Origin: Spongiibacter sp. IMCC21906
Lineage (GTDB): Bacteria > Pseudomonadota > Gammaproteobacteria > Pseudomonadales > Spongiibacteraceae
Direction of reading: 5' to 3'
Assembly: GCF_001010805.1 (NCBI RefSeq)
Contig: NZ_CP011477.1
Location: 1,441,001 to 1,505,000, forward strand
Length of the DNA stretch: 64,000 nucleotides
Positions 43,716 to 52,529 of the stretch are shown here, piece by piece; the first letter of the stretch is position 1; each line of letters opens with the position of its first letter. Below the pieces are notes generated by a model that saw only the letters and a program-made list of their open reading frames with translations, made no database searches and was not told the DNA's origin. A program made the translations under genes and the position numbers.

Positions 43716-44783
43716 GTGTCCCTATTTTCTTTTTTAAAACCCTCAAGTAAAACCGTCACGATTGAGCCCGCAGGCGTCAGTTTTGAAGTAAAGCCCGGTC
43801 AGTCTATCTTGGAGGCTGGCTTGGCAGCTGGCTATGCCATGCCTCATAGCTGCACCGTTGGCACCTGTGGTACTTGTAAGTGTAACTTATCGGAAGGTCG
43901 CGTTAGAGAGCTGACTAATTTCGCCTATGTCCTTGAGGCAGATGAGTTGCAAAGCGACGTGATTCTCACTTGTCAGGCCGCGCTCAAGTCAGACGTTACC
44001 CTAAATATCCCGAGCTTTGAGCTGAAAAACCTCACGCCGCCAGAAGATTTTGACGGGCAGATTGTTGCCACTGAGGATCTGACCCACGATACCAAGCGTG
44101 TCACCATTAAGCTTGACCGTCCCATGCATTTTGATGCGGGCCAATATGTTCAAGTTCATCACGATGATATTTACGGTGCGCGTTCTTACTCTTTTGCGCT
44201 GCCGCCTGCTGAAGAAGGCTGCAGAGAGATTGATTTATTTATCCGCCAGGTTCCCGGTGGTGAATTCACCGCCATGTTGTTTGACGGTAAGCTGGATCAA
44301 GCAAAGGTGGGGATTCACGGCCCCGCTGGTAACTTCTGGTTGCGGGATGGTCGTGGCCCCATTATTTGTGTTGGGGGAGGGAGCGGTCTAGCGCCTATAG
44401 TGAGTTTGCTGGAACATGCTGCGAAAGAGGATCATGGTCGGCCTTGCGTCATGTTTTTTGGTGCTCGTACGCAAGATGATTTGTACTGTCTTGATCGTAT
44501 CGCAAAAATTGGCGAAGCGTGGGACGGTGCGTTTCAGTTTGTTCCTGTGTTATCTCACGAGCCAGAAGACAGTGATTGGAAGGGGATGCGAGGATTTGTT
44601 AATACGGCTATCGAGCCTGCGGCGGGTCAATATTTAAGCTCGGATACTCAGGTTTATCTATGTGGGCCTCCGCCAATGATTGATGCGGTGACAGAAACAG
44701 TTATGGCGCTGGATATTGAAGAGAAAAATATTCACGCCGATAAGTTTTTGGATGCTAGTCACGGGCTTTCTCGCCAAGACTGA
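43716..44783 (+). CDS. Ferredoxin-NAD(P)H reductase (2Fe-2S + FAD/NAD)
   Basis: The protein has 355 residues in three modules. The N-terminal plant-type 2Fe-2S ferredoxin has Cys46, 51, 54 and 86 (SCTVGTCGTCKC). The FAD-binding domain has RSYSFALPP and GGEFTAML. The NAD domain has CVGGGSGLAPIVSLLE and LCGPPPMIDAV. It is the electron-transfer component of a ring-hydroxylating or other monooxygenase/dioxygenase. No oxygenase is adjacent, so the partner is elsewhere. It starts the plus-strand catabolic genes. Confidence 0.92.
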   Translation: MSLFSFLKPSSKTVTIEPAGVSFEVKPGQSILEAGLAAGYAMPHSCTVGTCGTCKCNLSEGRVRELTNFAYVLEADELQSDVILTCQAALKSDVTLNIPSFELKNLTPPEDFDGQIVATEDLTHDTKRVTIKLDRPMHFDAGQYVQVHHDDIYGARSYSFALPPAEEGCREIDLFIRQVPGGEFTAMLFDGKLDQAKVGIHGPAGNFWLRDGRGPIICVGGGSGLAPIVSLLEHAAKEDHGRPCVMFFGARTQDDLYCLDRIAKIGEAWDGAFQFVPVLSHEPEDSDWKGMRGFVNTAIEPAAGQYLSSDTQVYLCGPPPMIDAVTETVMALDIEEKNIHADKFLDASHGLSRQD

Positions 44784-44897
44784 TGGGCAAGCTGCATTGC
44801 CTGGATGCTTAAAGATAGGGCTGATGTTGTCCCATTCTGCGGAGTGGGGCTGCTAATCAAAACAGCAAGTTTATAAACGATAAAACAGGAAAATATC

Positions 44898-46004
44898 ATG
44901 CAAGTTACTGCTGCGGTAAGCCGCGAAGCTGGCGCTGATTTCAGTGTGGAAAAACTCGAACTTGAAGACCCTAGAGATAATGAAGTTCTGGTTCGTATTG
45001 TTGGTGTGGGTGTTTGTCACACAGATATCGCTGCAAGAGATCAAGCCTTGCCGACGGGGTTGCCTGCAGTGCTGGGGCATGAAGGTGCTGGCGTTGTTGA
45101 AAAGGTGGGAGCGGCGGTGACGTCTGTTAAGGCTGGTGACCATGTTGTGTTGTCATACACCTTTTGTGAGCAGTGTGCGCCCTGCGAGCATGATCATCAT
45201 AATTACTGCCAGCAATTTGTTCCGCTGAATATGGTTGGCGTGCGGGCCGATGGTACCAAGGCTTATAAAAGCGCCGATGGTGAGGCTGTGAGCAGTCACT
45301 TTTTCGGTCAATCCTCATTTTCTTCTTATGCCTTGGCTAGCGAAAATAACGTTGTAAAAGTACGGAATGATGCACCTCTGGAGCTTTTGGGGCCGCTGGG
45401 TTGTGGCATTCAGACTGGCGCCGGCACGTTTATGCGCTCCATGGCTTGCGAAGCAGGTTCTGCGGTCGCCGTTACTGGTGGCGGTGCAGTTGGTTTGGCG
45501 GCCGTACTGGGTGCGGTGGCTCAAGGTTGCAGTACGATTATTGTGGTTGAGCCCCATGCTAACCGTCGCGAATTGGCGTTGGAAGTGGGCGCTACTCATG
45601 TTATCGACCCCTTTGCAGGTGACGTGACTGAGCAGATTCGCGCCATTGTGCCCAATGGTTTGAATTATGCCTTAGATACTACCGCCAAAAATGTGGTGAT
45701 TAGCGCGTTGGTTTCTTCTATGGCCGCTGGTGGCGTGATTGGCGCGGTAGGTGTTCCTGCCTCTGAAGATGATGCGGTTATTAAGTTGGATGTCATGACG
45801 CTGTTAACGGTTGGTGTTCAGTTTAAAGGGATTTGTGAAGGCGATGCCGACCCTGCGGAGTTTATTCCAGTGATGGTTGACCTCTTTATGGAAGGGCGCT
45901 TCCCCTTCGATAAGCTGTGTAATTTCTATGAGTTTGATCAAATTAATGCCGCTGTTGCAGATCAGCATAGTGGCAAAAGCATTAAGGCTATCTTAAAACT
46001 GTGA
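44898..46004 (+). CDS. Zinc-dependent alcohol dehydrogenase (AdhC/aryl-alcohol type)
   Basis: The protein has 368 residues. The catalytic zinc ligands are Cys40 and His61-Glu62 (VGVCHTDIAARD, LGHEGAGVVEKVG). The structural zinc Cys are 90, 93, 96 and 104. The NAD site is VTGGGAVGLAAVLGAV. It oxidises primary alcohols, possibly aryl, terpenoid or long-chain, to aldehydes with NAD. It lies 114 bases after the ferredoxin reductase, and a probable terminator follows. Confidence 0.92.
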   Translation: MQVTAAVSREAGADFSVEKLELEDPRDNEVLVRIVGVGVCHTDIAARDQALPTGLPAVLGHEGAGVVEKVGAAVTSVKAGDHVVLSYTFCEQCAPCEHDHHNYCQQFVPLNMVGVRADGTKAYKSADGEAVSSHFFGQSSFSSYALASENNVVKVRNDAPLELLGPLGCGIQTGAGTFMRSMACEAGSAVAVTGGGAVGLAAVLGAVAQGCSTIIVVEPHANRRELALEVGATHVIDPFAGDVTEQIRAIVPNGLNYALDTTAKNVVISALVSSMAAGGVIGAVGVPASEDDAVIKLDVMTLLTVGVQFKGICEGDADPAEFIPVMVDLFMEGRFPFDKLCNFYEFDQINAAVADQHSGKSIKAILKL

Positions 46005-46447
46005 GCCTCCAGAAGCTCTTCGCTAGCGTAATATCTTTAACGCTGGCGGAGGGTTTTCTAGCTGTGGTGATGGTGAACTAAAAAAATGCCAGTAAAAACG
46101 AAATAATTAAAATGCGTTTTTTAATTGTATAAATATAAAAAATCTATAAATATCAGATAGATGCATATTTAGTTTTGGTCAGCGGGTAAAACTTTCCACT
46201 AAGTAACATGAAAAGTGTGACGCGAGCTGAATAAATGGAACTTTCTTTAATAGTTAACAAGCAAACATATTGCGCGTTTTGTGCATCTGTGGCAGCATTG
46301 CGCCTGTATAAAATTAAGTCGGTGTTGGTATCGTAGTATCAAAAAACCAACAACCTCTACTTAGAATGAGAGGAAAATCGACAATATAAAATTTAATTGA
46401 AAGTTTAATTAAAAAGTGCAACAACAAGAGTAAGGGTGGAACCAATA
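46005..46447. other. Leader region of the TonB receptor
   Basis: This 443-base, strongly AT-rich region contains a probable terminator at 46016-46056 (CGCTAGCG / CGCTGGCG and GGAGGGTTTT), then the shared motif at 46253-46272, and AAGGGTGGA before the receptor start. No small gene is evident. Confidence 0.5.
46253..46272. promoter_or_regulatory. Shared operator-like motif, site 2
   Basis: GTTAACAAGCAAACATATTG resembles the sites at 43642, 60518, 60574 and 63576 in the core AAGCAWGCRAACATT. Confidence 0.4.
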
Positions 46448-48892
46448 ATGAAGAAACATGTGCTCGCTTTGGCGATTGCATCCGTTCCCCTGTGGTCGCT
46501 AAGTGTGGCGGCTCAGGATGATGGAGGCGAAGTAAAGAAAAAAAGGTCTAATCGATTGCTCGAAGAAGTCACGGTTACGGCCCAGAAGCGTGAGGAGAAT
46601 TCCCAGGATGTTCCCATTACGATTCAGGCTTTCTCCGCTGAAAAGCTCGATGCTTTCAACGTTGAAAGTACCGCTGACCTGCAAAAAATCACCCCGGGGC
46701 TGACCTTCACCAAAACCCTTGGCTATACGCTTATTTACTTGCGCGGTGTGGGCAGTGAGGCATTTCTTCCCAATGCCGATCCCAGTGTCGCCACCTATAT
46801 CGACGGCATTAATATCCCCGCCCTTCAGGGCAAGCAAGATGCTTTGGGGCCGGTAAAGCGGGTGGAAGTGCTTAAGGGTCCGCAAGGCACCCTGTTTGGT
46901 CGCAACGCCACCGCTGGCGCCATCAGTATCATCACTGAAGATCCACCGGTTGATGAAATCGTGGGTAATATCAAATATAACCGGGGCAACTACGATAGCC
47001 ATGAATACCAGGCTTATTTAGGTGCGCCGGTCCCGGGTGTTGAGGGCTTGGGTTTCACCCTTGCTGCTTTTAAAGACACCCATGAAAACTACGGTACCAA
47101 TTTCAGTAATGGCGAGCCCCGGCCCTGGCGGGAAACATTTTCCGAAGGCGCCCGGGTCAAGATCAAGTGGGATTTCCTCGATGATTTCACCCTGACCTTC
47201 ATGGGTTCCTATATCAACCAGTTCAATGCCAACATGGTGCAGGAAAACACCCGGCCCTCACTGATTCTTGGTGCTGGCGCCGAACCCGATGTGGCGGATC
47301 GCGATAGCAGCACCAACTTCGAGAGCGGCGTCGGCTCGATTAACACCCTATACGGTCTCACATTCGAGTGGCGTCCGGGTCCGGTGGATATCAAGATGAT
47401 CTACTCCGACCAGTTGGCCGACGCTGACTGGGGGCAATTTGACTATGATTCCACCGACGAGGATCGCTCCGGCTTCTTTGTCTACGATCAGTATAACGAT
47501 CAGGAGACCTTCGAGATCCAGGTGCAATCCAATGCCGATACACCGCTCTCCGACAAATTTGAATGGACCGCGGGTTACTATCGTTTGAAATCAATCGGCG
47601 GCTTCGGGCGCCTGTTCTTCTTTTTGAACAACGGTTTTGCTGCCGGCTTGGTGCCTACCGGTTTGCTCGATACCATTCTTGATCCCCTATTGGGCTTGAA
47701 CCTGGGCAACACCCTGGCGGATTTGCCCCGGGTCACACTGGAGTCCGGCGGCTTGCTGAGCACTGAATCCGACTCGGTGTACTTCCAGGGCACCTGGAGC
47801 TTCAATGAGGCATGGAATCTCACCTTGGGTGGCCGTTACCAGGAGGAGACCCGCACCATCAGCAACACTCGTCTGTTCTTAGTCGATAACCTGACACCTG
47901 GCTTTGATGAGTCTTACTACGAGGGCAATGACTATTCCCGTAATACGCTGATTTCGAATTTTGGTGGTCCACCGCTGGAAGAAACCACGTTCTCACCCAA
48001 AGTCTCTCTGCAGTGGTTCCCGGATGAAACCACGCAAATCTACGCCTCTTGGCAGCGCGGCTATAAAAGCCCTACCTACAATATCGTTAACTTCTTCGGC
48101 GACCCCTCGGCGGTGGACGGCGAAGAGGCCACGGCGGTTGAATTGGGTATCAAGTCGGAGTGGCTGGACGGCACCCTGCAGCTTAACGGCGCGCTGTTCG
48201 CCTCCCGCACCAAGAATATCCTGACGGGTTTGGTGTCCCTCACCTCTGGCGCCATCGTTAACTACGGCAATGCCGGCGGAGCTGAAGCCAAAGGTGTAGA
48301 AATGGACATGCAATGGCAGCCCATGCCGATGATGAACCCCGGGCTGGCCATTACTGGTGGCGCCACCTACGTAGAGACTGAGTATACTGACTACACAAAC
48401 GGCGAAGGTTTTGACGACACCACCGGCCTGTATTTTGGCAACGGTAACCTGGAAGGTATCGCCTTGGATTTATTGGGTTTGGAGCTACCCATTTCCTCAA
48501 CCGACCTGGTGAATGGCCCCAGGGACTTCACCGGTAATGAGGTACCCCGTTCGCCCAAGTTGACCTCAACGATATCCGCTAACCAATATCTTGATGCTGG
48601 CGACTTGGGCGCTTTTGAAATTGGTGTGGATTACTCCTACAAGAGCGAGTACTTCACCACGTCGCAAAATTCGCCCTTCTACGTTCAGGATCAGTACGAG
48701 CTGTGGTCTGCTCGGGCAAGCTGGTTTTATGATGACTGGGGTATTCAGTTGACCGCCTTTGTGGATAACGCCAAGGACGAGGAATACTTCAGTTCCCTCC
48801 TGCAGCAGGACTTTGGCCGCACGGTTACCCTGGCGCCGCCTCGCTTGTACGGCATGAAGATCAAATGGGACTTTGATGTGTTCTTAAACTAA
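46448..48892 (+). CDS. TonB-dependent outer-membrane receptor
   Basis: The protein has about 814 residues from ATG 46448 (GGTGGA upstream). Signal peptide to SVAAQ; TonB box LEEVTVTAQKREE; plug domain with DLQKITPGLTF, PSVATYIDGI and RVEVLKGPQGTLFGRNATAGAIS. The barrel ends in PRLYGMKIKWDFDVFLN. This is the large Sphingomonas/Caulobacter-like group that takes up lipophilic or carbohydrate compounds rather than siderophores alone. Its DNA looks more GC-rich than that around it. The setting suggests uptake of the substrate of the neighbouring acyl-CoA pathway. Confidence 0.93.
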   Translation: MKKHVLALAIASVPLWSLSVAAQDDGGEVKKKRSNRLLEEVTVTAQKREENSQDVPITIQAFSAEKLDAFNVESTADLQKITPGLTFTKTLGYTLIYLRGVGSEAFLPNADPSVATYIDGINIPALQGKQDALGPVKRVEVLKGPQGTLFGRNATAGAISIITEDPPVDEIVGNIKYNRGNYDSHEYQAYLGAPVPGVEGLGFTLAAFKDTHENYGTNFSNGEPRPWRETFSEGARVKIKWDFLDDFTLTFMGSYINQFNANMVQENTRPSLILGAGAEPDVADRDSSTNFESGVGSINTLYGLTFEWRPGPVDIKMIYSDQLADADWGQFDYDSTDEDRSGFFVYDQYNDQETFEIQVQSNADTPLSDKFEWTAGYYRLKSIGGFGRLFFFLNNGFAAGLVPTGLLDTILDPLLGLNLGNTLADLPRVTLESGGLLSTESDSVYFQGTWSFNEAWNLTLGGRYQEETRTISNTRLFLVDNLTPGFDESYYEGNDYSRNTLISNFGGPPLEETTFSPKVSLQWFPDETTQIYASWQRGYKSPTYNIVNFFGDPSAVDGEEATAVELGIKSEWLDGTLQLNGALFASRTKNILTGLVSLTSGAIVNYGNAGGAEAKGVEMDMQWQPMPMMNPGLAITGGATYVETEYTDYTNGEGFDDTTGLYFGNGNLEGIALDLLGLELPISSTDLVNGPRDFTGNEVPRSPKLTSTISANQYLDAGDLGAFEIGVDYSYKSEYFTTSQNSPFYVQDQYELWSARASWFYDDWGIQLTAFVDNAKDEEYFSSLLQQDFGRTVTLAPPRLYGMKIKWDFDVFLN

Positions 48893-49325
48893 GGCTGTAA
48901 AGGCGTTGTAAGCAGGCGTCTACAGATCCTTTATGAAGCGGCGGCTCAGTGAGAACTGAGCCGCCGTTTTTCGTTTTGGCAGCGGGACAATGCGCTTATC
49001 TTTGCAGCTAATCTCATTGTGAGTGCGCTTTTGATGGGGGCTCTTGCTAAATCCGTGTTAAGGGGTTTTTGTAAATTATTATATTTATCATATAGATAGC
49101 TTGGTTGTTTGGCTTTCTGCAGCTTGCGTGCTTGGCGATAAAAGGTAGCTAGCGAACTTTACATTTGCAAACTGTTGGTTATACTTACTGTTGTCATAAT
49201 TCTTGAAAGCAGAGAGTGAAATAGTCAAATATTGTCTCTCTGAGATCAGTTTCCGTTGCCAGAGTTGGGTATCTATTCGCCTCTCGGTACTATCCAAGAA
49301 ATGAATTAAAGAAGTGAATCAAACC
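48893..49325. other. Intergenic region after the TonB receptor
   Basis: This 433-base stretch has the terminator at 48941-48972 and then AT-rich DNA with no gene or clear operator. The copy of the shared motif seen upstream of other genes was not found here. Confidence 0.4.
48941..48972 (+). terminator. Terminator of the TonB receptor gene
   Basis: GCGGCTCAGT-GAGA-ACTGAGCCGC is followed by CGTTTTT. Confidence 0.88.
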
Positions 49326-51032
49326 ATGAAAAATATCACGATAAAAACCGAAGCCGACGGCTTTATCGTTGCGGTATTAGATATGCCGGGCAGGCCCTTT
49401 AATGTCTTTTCAGAAGACATGATGGCGGATTTAGAAACGCTGATTGAGCAAGTGTTGACGGATTGTAATGCTGGAAATGCGCCAAAGGGACTTGTTCTTA
49501 CTTCGGGTAAATCCAGTTTTGTGGCGGGCGCCGATTTAGGCATGATCCAAGATTTTGGTGCTATGCGTTTTACGGCCAACTGGCAGCAAATGCGTGATCG
49601 CTACAGTAACCTGGGCAAGCTGTTTCGTCGCTTAGAGACTTTGCCAGTACCTGTTGTCGCCGCGGTTAATGGTTTGGCGTTGGGCGGTGGCTTTGAGTTG
49701 GCAATGGCGTGCCATGGCCGAGTTTGTGTTGATGCGCCCCATGCTCAGCTAGGCTTACCAGAAGTTGTACTTGGCTTGCTGCCGGGTGCCGGCGGTACGC
49801 AACGCTTACCGCGTTATATCGGTTTGGCGCCAGGTTTAGAAATGTTATTGGGCGGCGCGTCTTTGTCACCAAGTGCCGCGCTTGAGCGGGGCGTAGTGGA
49901 CAAACTGGCCTCCCAGGAAGACTTGATTTCCAGTGCAATTTCTCTGGCGGGAGAAATCTCTGCCGGCGCGCGTTGGGATAAAGAAGGGTTTGAACTTGAT
50001 TCAGACGATTTGGCAAAAATTGGCGACGGTTTTAATGACTGGGCATTAGCGCTTTGTGGCATAGATAAAAACACGGCTGATCTTTATCCGGCTATTCCTG
50101 CTATTTTGAAATGTGTCGGCGATGGCTTTGCTAAAGATATTGATGCCGGTAGTGATGTTGAGTGGGATGTATTCGTCGATTTGATGAGCGACCCTGTTGC
50201 ATCAAATATGGTAACAACCTGCTTTTTAGCCAAAACAGCGGCGACTAAGTTGTCTTTAGCTCAGTTGCCTAAGGTTGAGCCGGTTGCTTCTTATGCCGCC
50301 TTAGATGGCGTGGAGCTTAATCCAAAAGTCTTTAGAAAAGTCACTCAGCTTGCCTCCGGCGAAGCTGAGCTTAATGTGGGGCCAGTAGGTGACGAGGCGG
50401 CAGATGTTTTCTTAGCTGCGCAAAGCGCTTCAACTCCAGCTTCTGGGGCAACACCGGAATTCAGATTTGTCGGTGATTTTACGAAGAGCGAAGTGCTAGA
50501 GCTTTATGTTGGCACTGATCTTGAAAAAGCGGCAAAAGCCATGAGTTTGGCACAGACATCAGGCAAGTCTGTGGTACTTAGCCGCTCCGCCGAAAGCGTC
50601 AATAAAGTGTTATTAGCAACATGCGGGGCTATTGCGGCCAATAGTGATGCACAGGCTTTGACCAGAGCCGTTGCCGCAGTAGGTTTAAGCAAGCAAATGG
50701 CAGAGGCATTATCGGTAGATTATGCGCCGACCCTAGAAGTGCAAGCCGCTGACAAGCAATTTGGCTTAGATATTTTGGCTGAGCTGAGTTTGGCCGTTGC
50801 GACTTTTGCCGCTGCCGCCTTAACCGGTGACGAAGATAAAGACGCAACGTTGTTAGCTGGAATTGATCTTTTGAGTGTCTACGGTACTGGCTTTCCGAAG
50901 TGGTCTGGTGGGCCGCTCTCTTGCCTGACTATGTTTCAGCGCGGTGAGTTAAGTTCTTCAAAAATGAATATTGCTGACCTTGAGTGGACTTTCAAAAGTC
51001 CGTGGGGATATAAGGCAAGCAAGGCGAGCTAA
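49326..51032 (+). CDS. FadB/FadJ-like protein with degenerate dehydrogenase half
   Basis: The protein has about 568 residues from ATG 49326 (AAAGAAG upstream; GTG at 49314 is an alternative). The N-terminal crotonase domain is intact: FVAGADLGMI oxyanion loop, GGGFELAMACHGR with the first Glu and LGLPEVVLGLLPGAGGTQRL with the second. After the linker (DVFVDLMSDPVASNMV) a normal FadB/FadJ has a Rossmann domain of about 180 residues. Here only about 90 residues remain, with no GxGxxG and no catalytic His. A short piece SGKSVVLSRSAESVNKVLLA and the C-terminal GTGFPKWSGGPLS are still recognisable. The length is well below the usual 700. I expect hydratase but no dehydrogenase activity. Confidence 0.85.
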   Translation: MKNITIKTEADGFIVAVLDMPGRPFNVFSEDMMADLETLIEQVLTDCNAGNAPKGLVLTSGKSSFVAGADLGMIQDFGAMRFTANWQQMRDRYSNLGKLFRRLETLPVPVVAAVNGLALGGGFELAMACHGRVCVDAPHAQLGLPEVVLGLLPGAGGTQRLPRYIGLAPGLEMLLGGASLSPSAALERGVVDKLASQEDLISSAISLAGEISAGARWDKEGFELDSDDLAKIGDGFNDWALALCGIDKNTADLYPAIPAILKCVGDGFAKDIDAGSDVEWDVFVDLMSDPVASNMVTTCFLAKTAATKLSLAQLPKVEPVASYAALDGVELNPKVFRKVTQLASGEAELNVGPVGDEAADVFLAAQSASTPASGATPEFRFVGDFTKSEVLELYVGTDLEKAAKAMSLAQTSGKSVVLSRSAESVNKVLLATCGAIAANSDAQALTRAVAAVGLSKQMAEALSVDYAPTLEVQAADKQFGLDILAELSLAVATFAAAALTGDEDKDATLLAGIDLLSVYGTGFPKWSGGPLSCLTMFQRGELSSSKMNIADLEWTFKSPWGYKASKAS

Positions 51033-51123
51033 GCTTCGGCTATAAATGTCAGCCTGTTCTTTAAAAAATTTAGCAGTAGCAAAGCTGTTCTAAAGTTTAG
51101 AAACCAATTTAAGGTGATCGATA

Positions 51124-52278
51124 ATGATTGAAAGAAACTTATTTAGCGCAGACCACGAGATGTTCCGCACCATGGTGCGGAAGTTTATTGAGAAAGAAAT
51201 TGCTCCTTATCACGAGCAGTGGGAAAAAGACGGTATTGTGCCTAAAGAGCTTTGGTTGAAAGCCGGTGAGGCGGGCATTCTTTGCTGTACTATTCCTGAA
51301 GAGTACGGCGGCGTTGGTGCAGATTATCTCTATGATGTTATCGTGTTTGAAGAGCTGTTCCGTTCAGGTTTCTCTGGCCCAGGCTTTTTGATTCACACCG
51401 ATTTGGTTGCCACCTATATCAATTCCTTCGGCACCGAAGAGCAAAAGAAACGCATTCTGCCTAAAATGGTAGCGGGTGAGTGGATTGGCTCTTTGGGTAT
51501 GACAGAGCCTCACGCTGGTAGTGACTTAAAAGCGATTCGCACGAAAGCTGTTCGTGATGGCGATGATTTTGTCATTAACGGACAAAAGGTGTTTATCTCT
51601 AATGGTCAGATGTGCGATATCTTGGTTTGTGCAACTAAAACTGACTCCGAAGCCGGTGCTAATGGCGTAACGCTGTTTATCGTCGAAGGCGACATGGATG
51701 GCTTTGTTCGAGGTCAGAACCTCGATAAGCTGGGTATGAAAGCCCAGGATACTTCTGAGCTGTTTTTTGAGAACGTACGCGTACCTGCCACCAATATGCT
51801 GGGTGAGGAAGGTAAGGGCTTTAAAATCATGATGCAGAAGCTGGCTCAGGAGCGTTTGGCCCAAACGATTCGTAGCGCGACTGTAACGGAAACCGTTATC
51901 GAGTGGACCCTTGAGTACACTGCGCAGCGCGAAGCTTTTGGTCAAACTATAGCTGACTTCCAAAACACGCAGTTTAAGTTGGCTGAGCTGAAAGCTGAAG
52001 CGGTTGTTGGCCGTGTCTTTACCGATAAATGTATTGAGCTGTTTATGGAAGGTAAGCTGGATTCAGTGACAGCGGCAATTGCAAAAATGCAGTTGAGTAA
52101 CCTGCATTGTAAAGCGGTAGATGAGTGTCTGCAGTTATTCGGTGGTTGGGGTTATATGTGGGAATACCCAATCTGTCGTGCCTACGCGGATGCGCGGATT
52201 GTGAAGATTGCCGGTGGCTCTATCGAAGTGATGAAAACGATCATTGCCAAAGATATGCTGAAAAAGCTGAGAGGCTAA
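51124..52278 (+). CDS. Acyl-CoA dehydrogenase
   Basis: The protein has 384 residues. It begins with a helical N-domain, has GSLGMTEPHAGSDLKAIRT for FAD binding, then a C-domain with LQLFGGWGYMWEYPICRAYA in which Glu (MWEYP) is the catalytic base of the short-chain/general family, and ends with KIAGGSIEVMKTIIAKDML. It oxidises acyl-CoA to 2-enoyl-CoA, passing electrons to ETF. It follows the hydratase-type gene by 90 bases. A terminator is downstream. Confidence 0.93.
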   Translation: MIERNLFSADHEMFRTMVRKFIEKEIAPYHEQWEKDGIVPKELWLKAGEAGILCCTIPEEYGGVGADYLYDVIVFEELFRSGFSGPGFLIHTDLVATYINSFGTEEQKKRILPKMVAGEWIGSLGMTEPHAGSDLKAIRTKAVRDGDDFVINGQKVFISNGQMCDILVCATKTDSEAGANGVTLFIVEGDMDGFVRGQNLDKLGMKAQDTSELFFENVRVPATNMLGEEGKGFKIMMQKLAQERLAQTIRSATVTETVIEWTLEYTAQREAFGQTIADFQNTQFKLAELKAEAVVGRVFTDKCIELFMEGKLDSVTAAIAKMQLSNLHCKAVDECLQLFGGWGYMWEYPICRAYADARIVKIAGGSIEVMKTIIAKDMLKKLRG

Positions 52279-52327
52279 GCCCTGGAACTCAGCTCAGGGC
52301 CGACCTGAGCTGATAAGTGGAAGTAAG

Positions 52328-52362
52328 AAAAACCTGCTGCAATTTTTGTAGCAGGTTTTTTT
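52328..52362 (+). terminator. Terminator of the acyl-CoA dehydrogenase gene
   Basis: AAAAACCTGCT-GCAATTTTTGT-AGCAGG is followed by eight T. Confidence 0.9.
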
Positions 52363-52459
52363 TATGCCTGATGGATCGATCGTGTTGGCGCGCCGAACTT
52401 GATTAAATGAGTGGCTGTGGCCAGTTTGTAATCGAAGGGAAGGGCTGGAATAAAAGGGA

Positions 52460-52502
52460 AAGTAAGCCGAACAAAAGTCTTTTGTTTTTATTCGGCTTAC
52501 TT
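52460..52502. repeat. Long hairpin at the plsB 3' end
   Basis: AAGTAAGCCGAA and TTCGGCTTACTT are inverted 12-base arms. Inside them is a second small palindrome ACAAAAG-T-CTTTTGT. It lies 28 bases beyond the plsB stop. It may act as terminator or mRNA 3' stabiliser on the minus strand, but the T tract is poor. Confidence 0.55.
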
Positions 52503-52529
52503 GGTTTTACATTAGGCGATATCAGATCT

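Noticed and set aside
46448-48892. TonB receptor as a siderophore receptor
   Set aside because: No Fur box or siderophore genes nearby; the acyl-CoA setting fits an organic substrate better.
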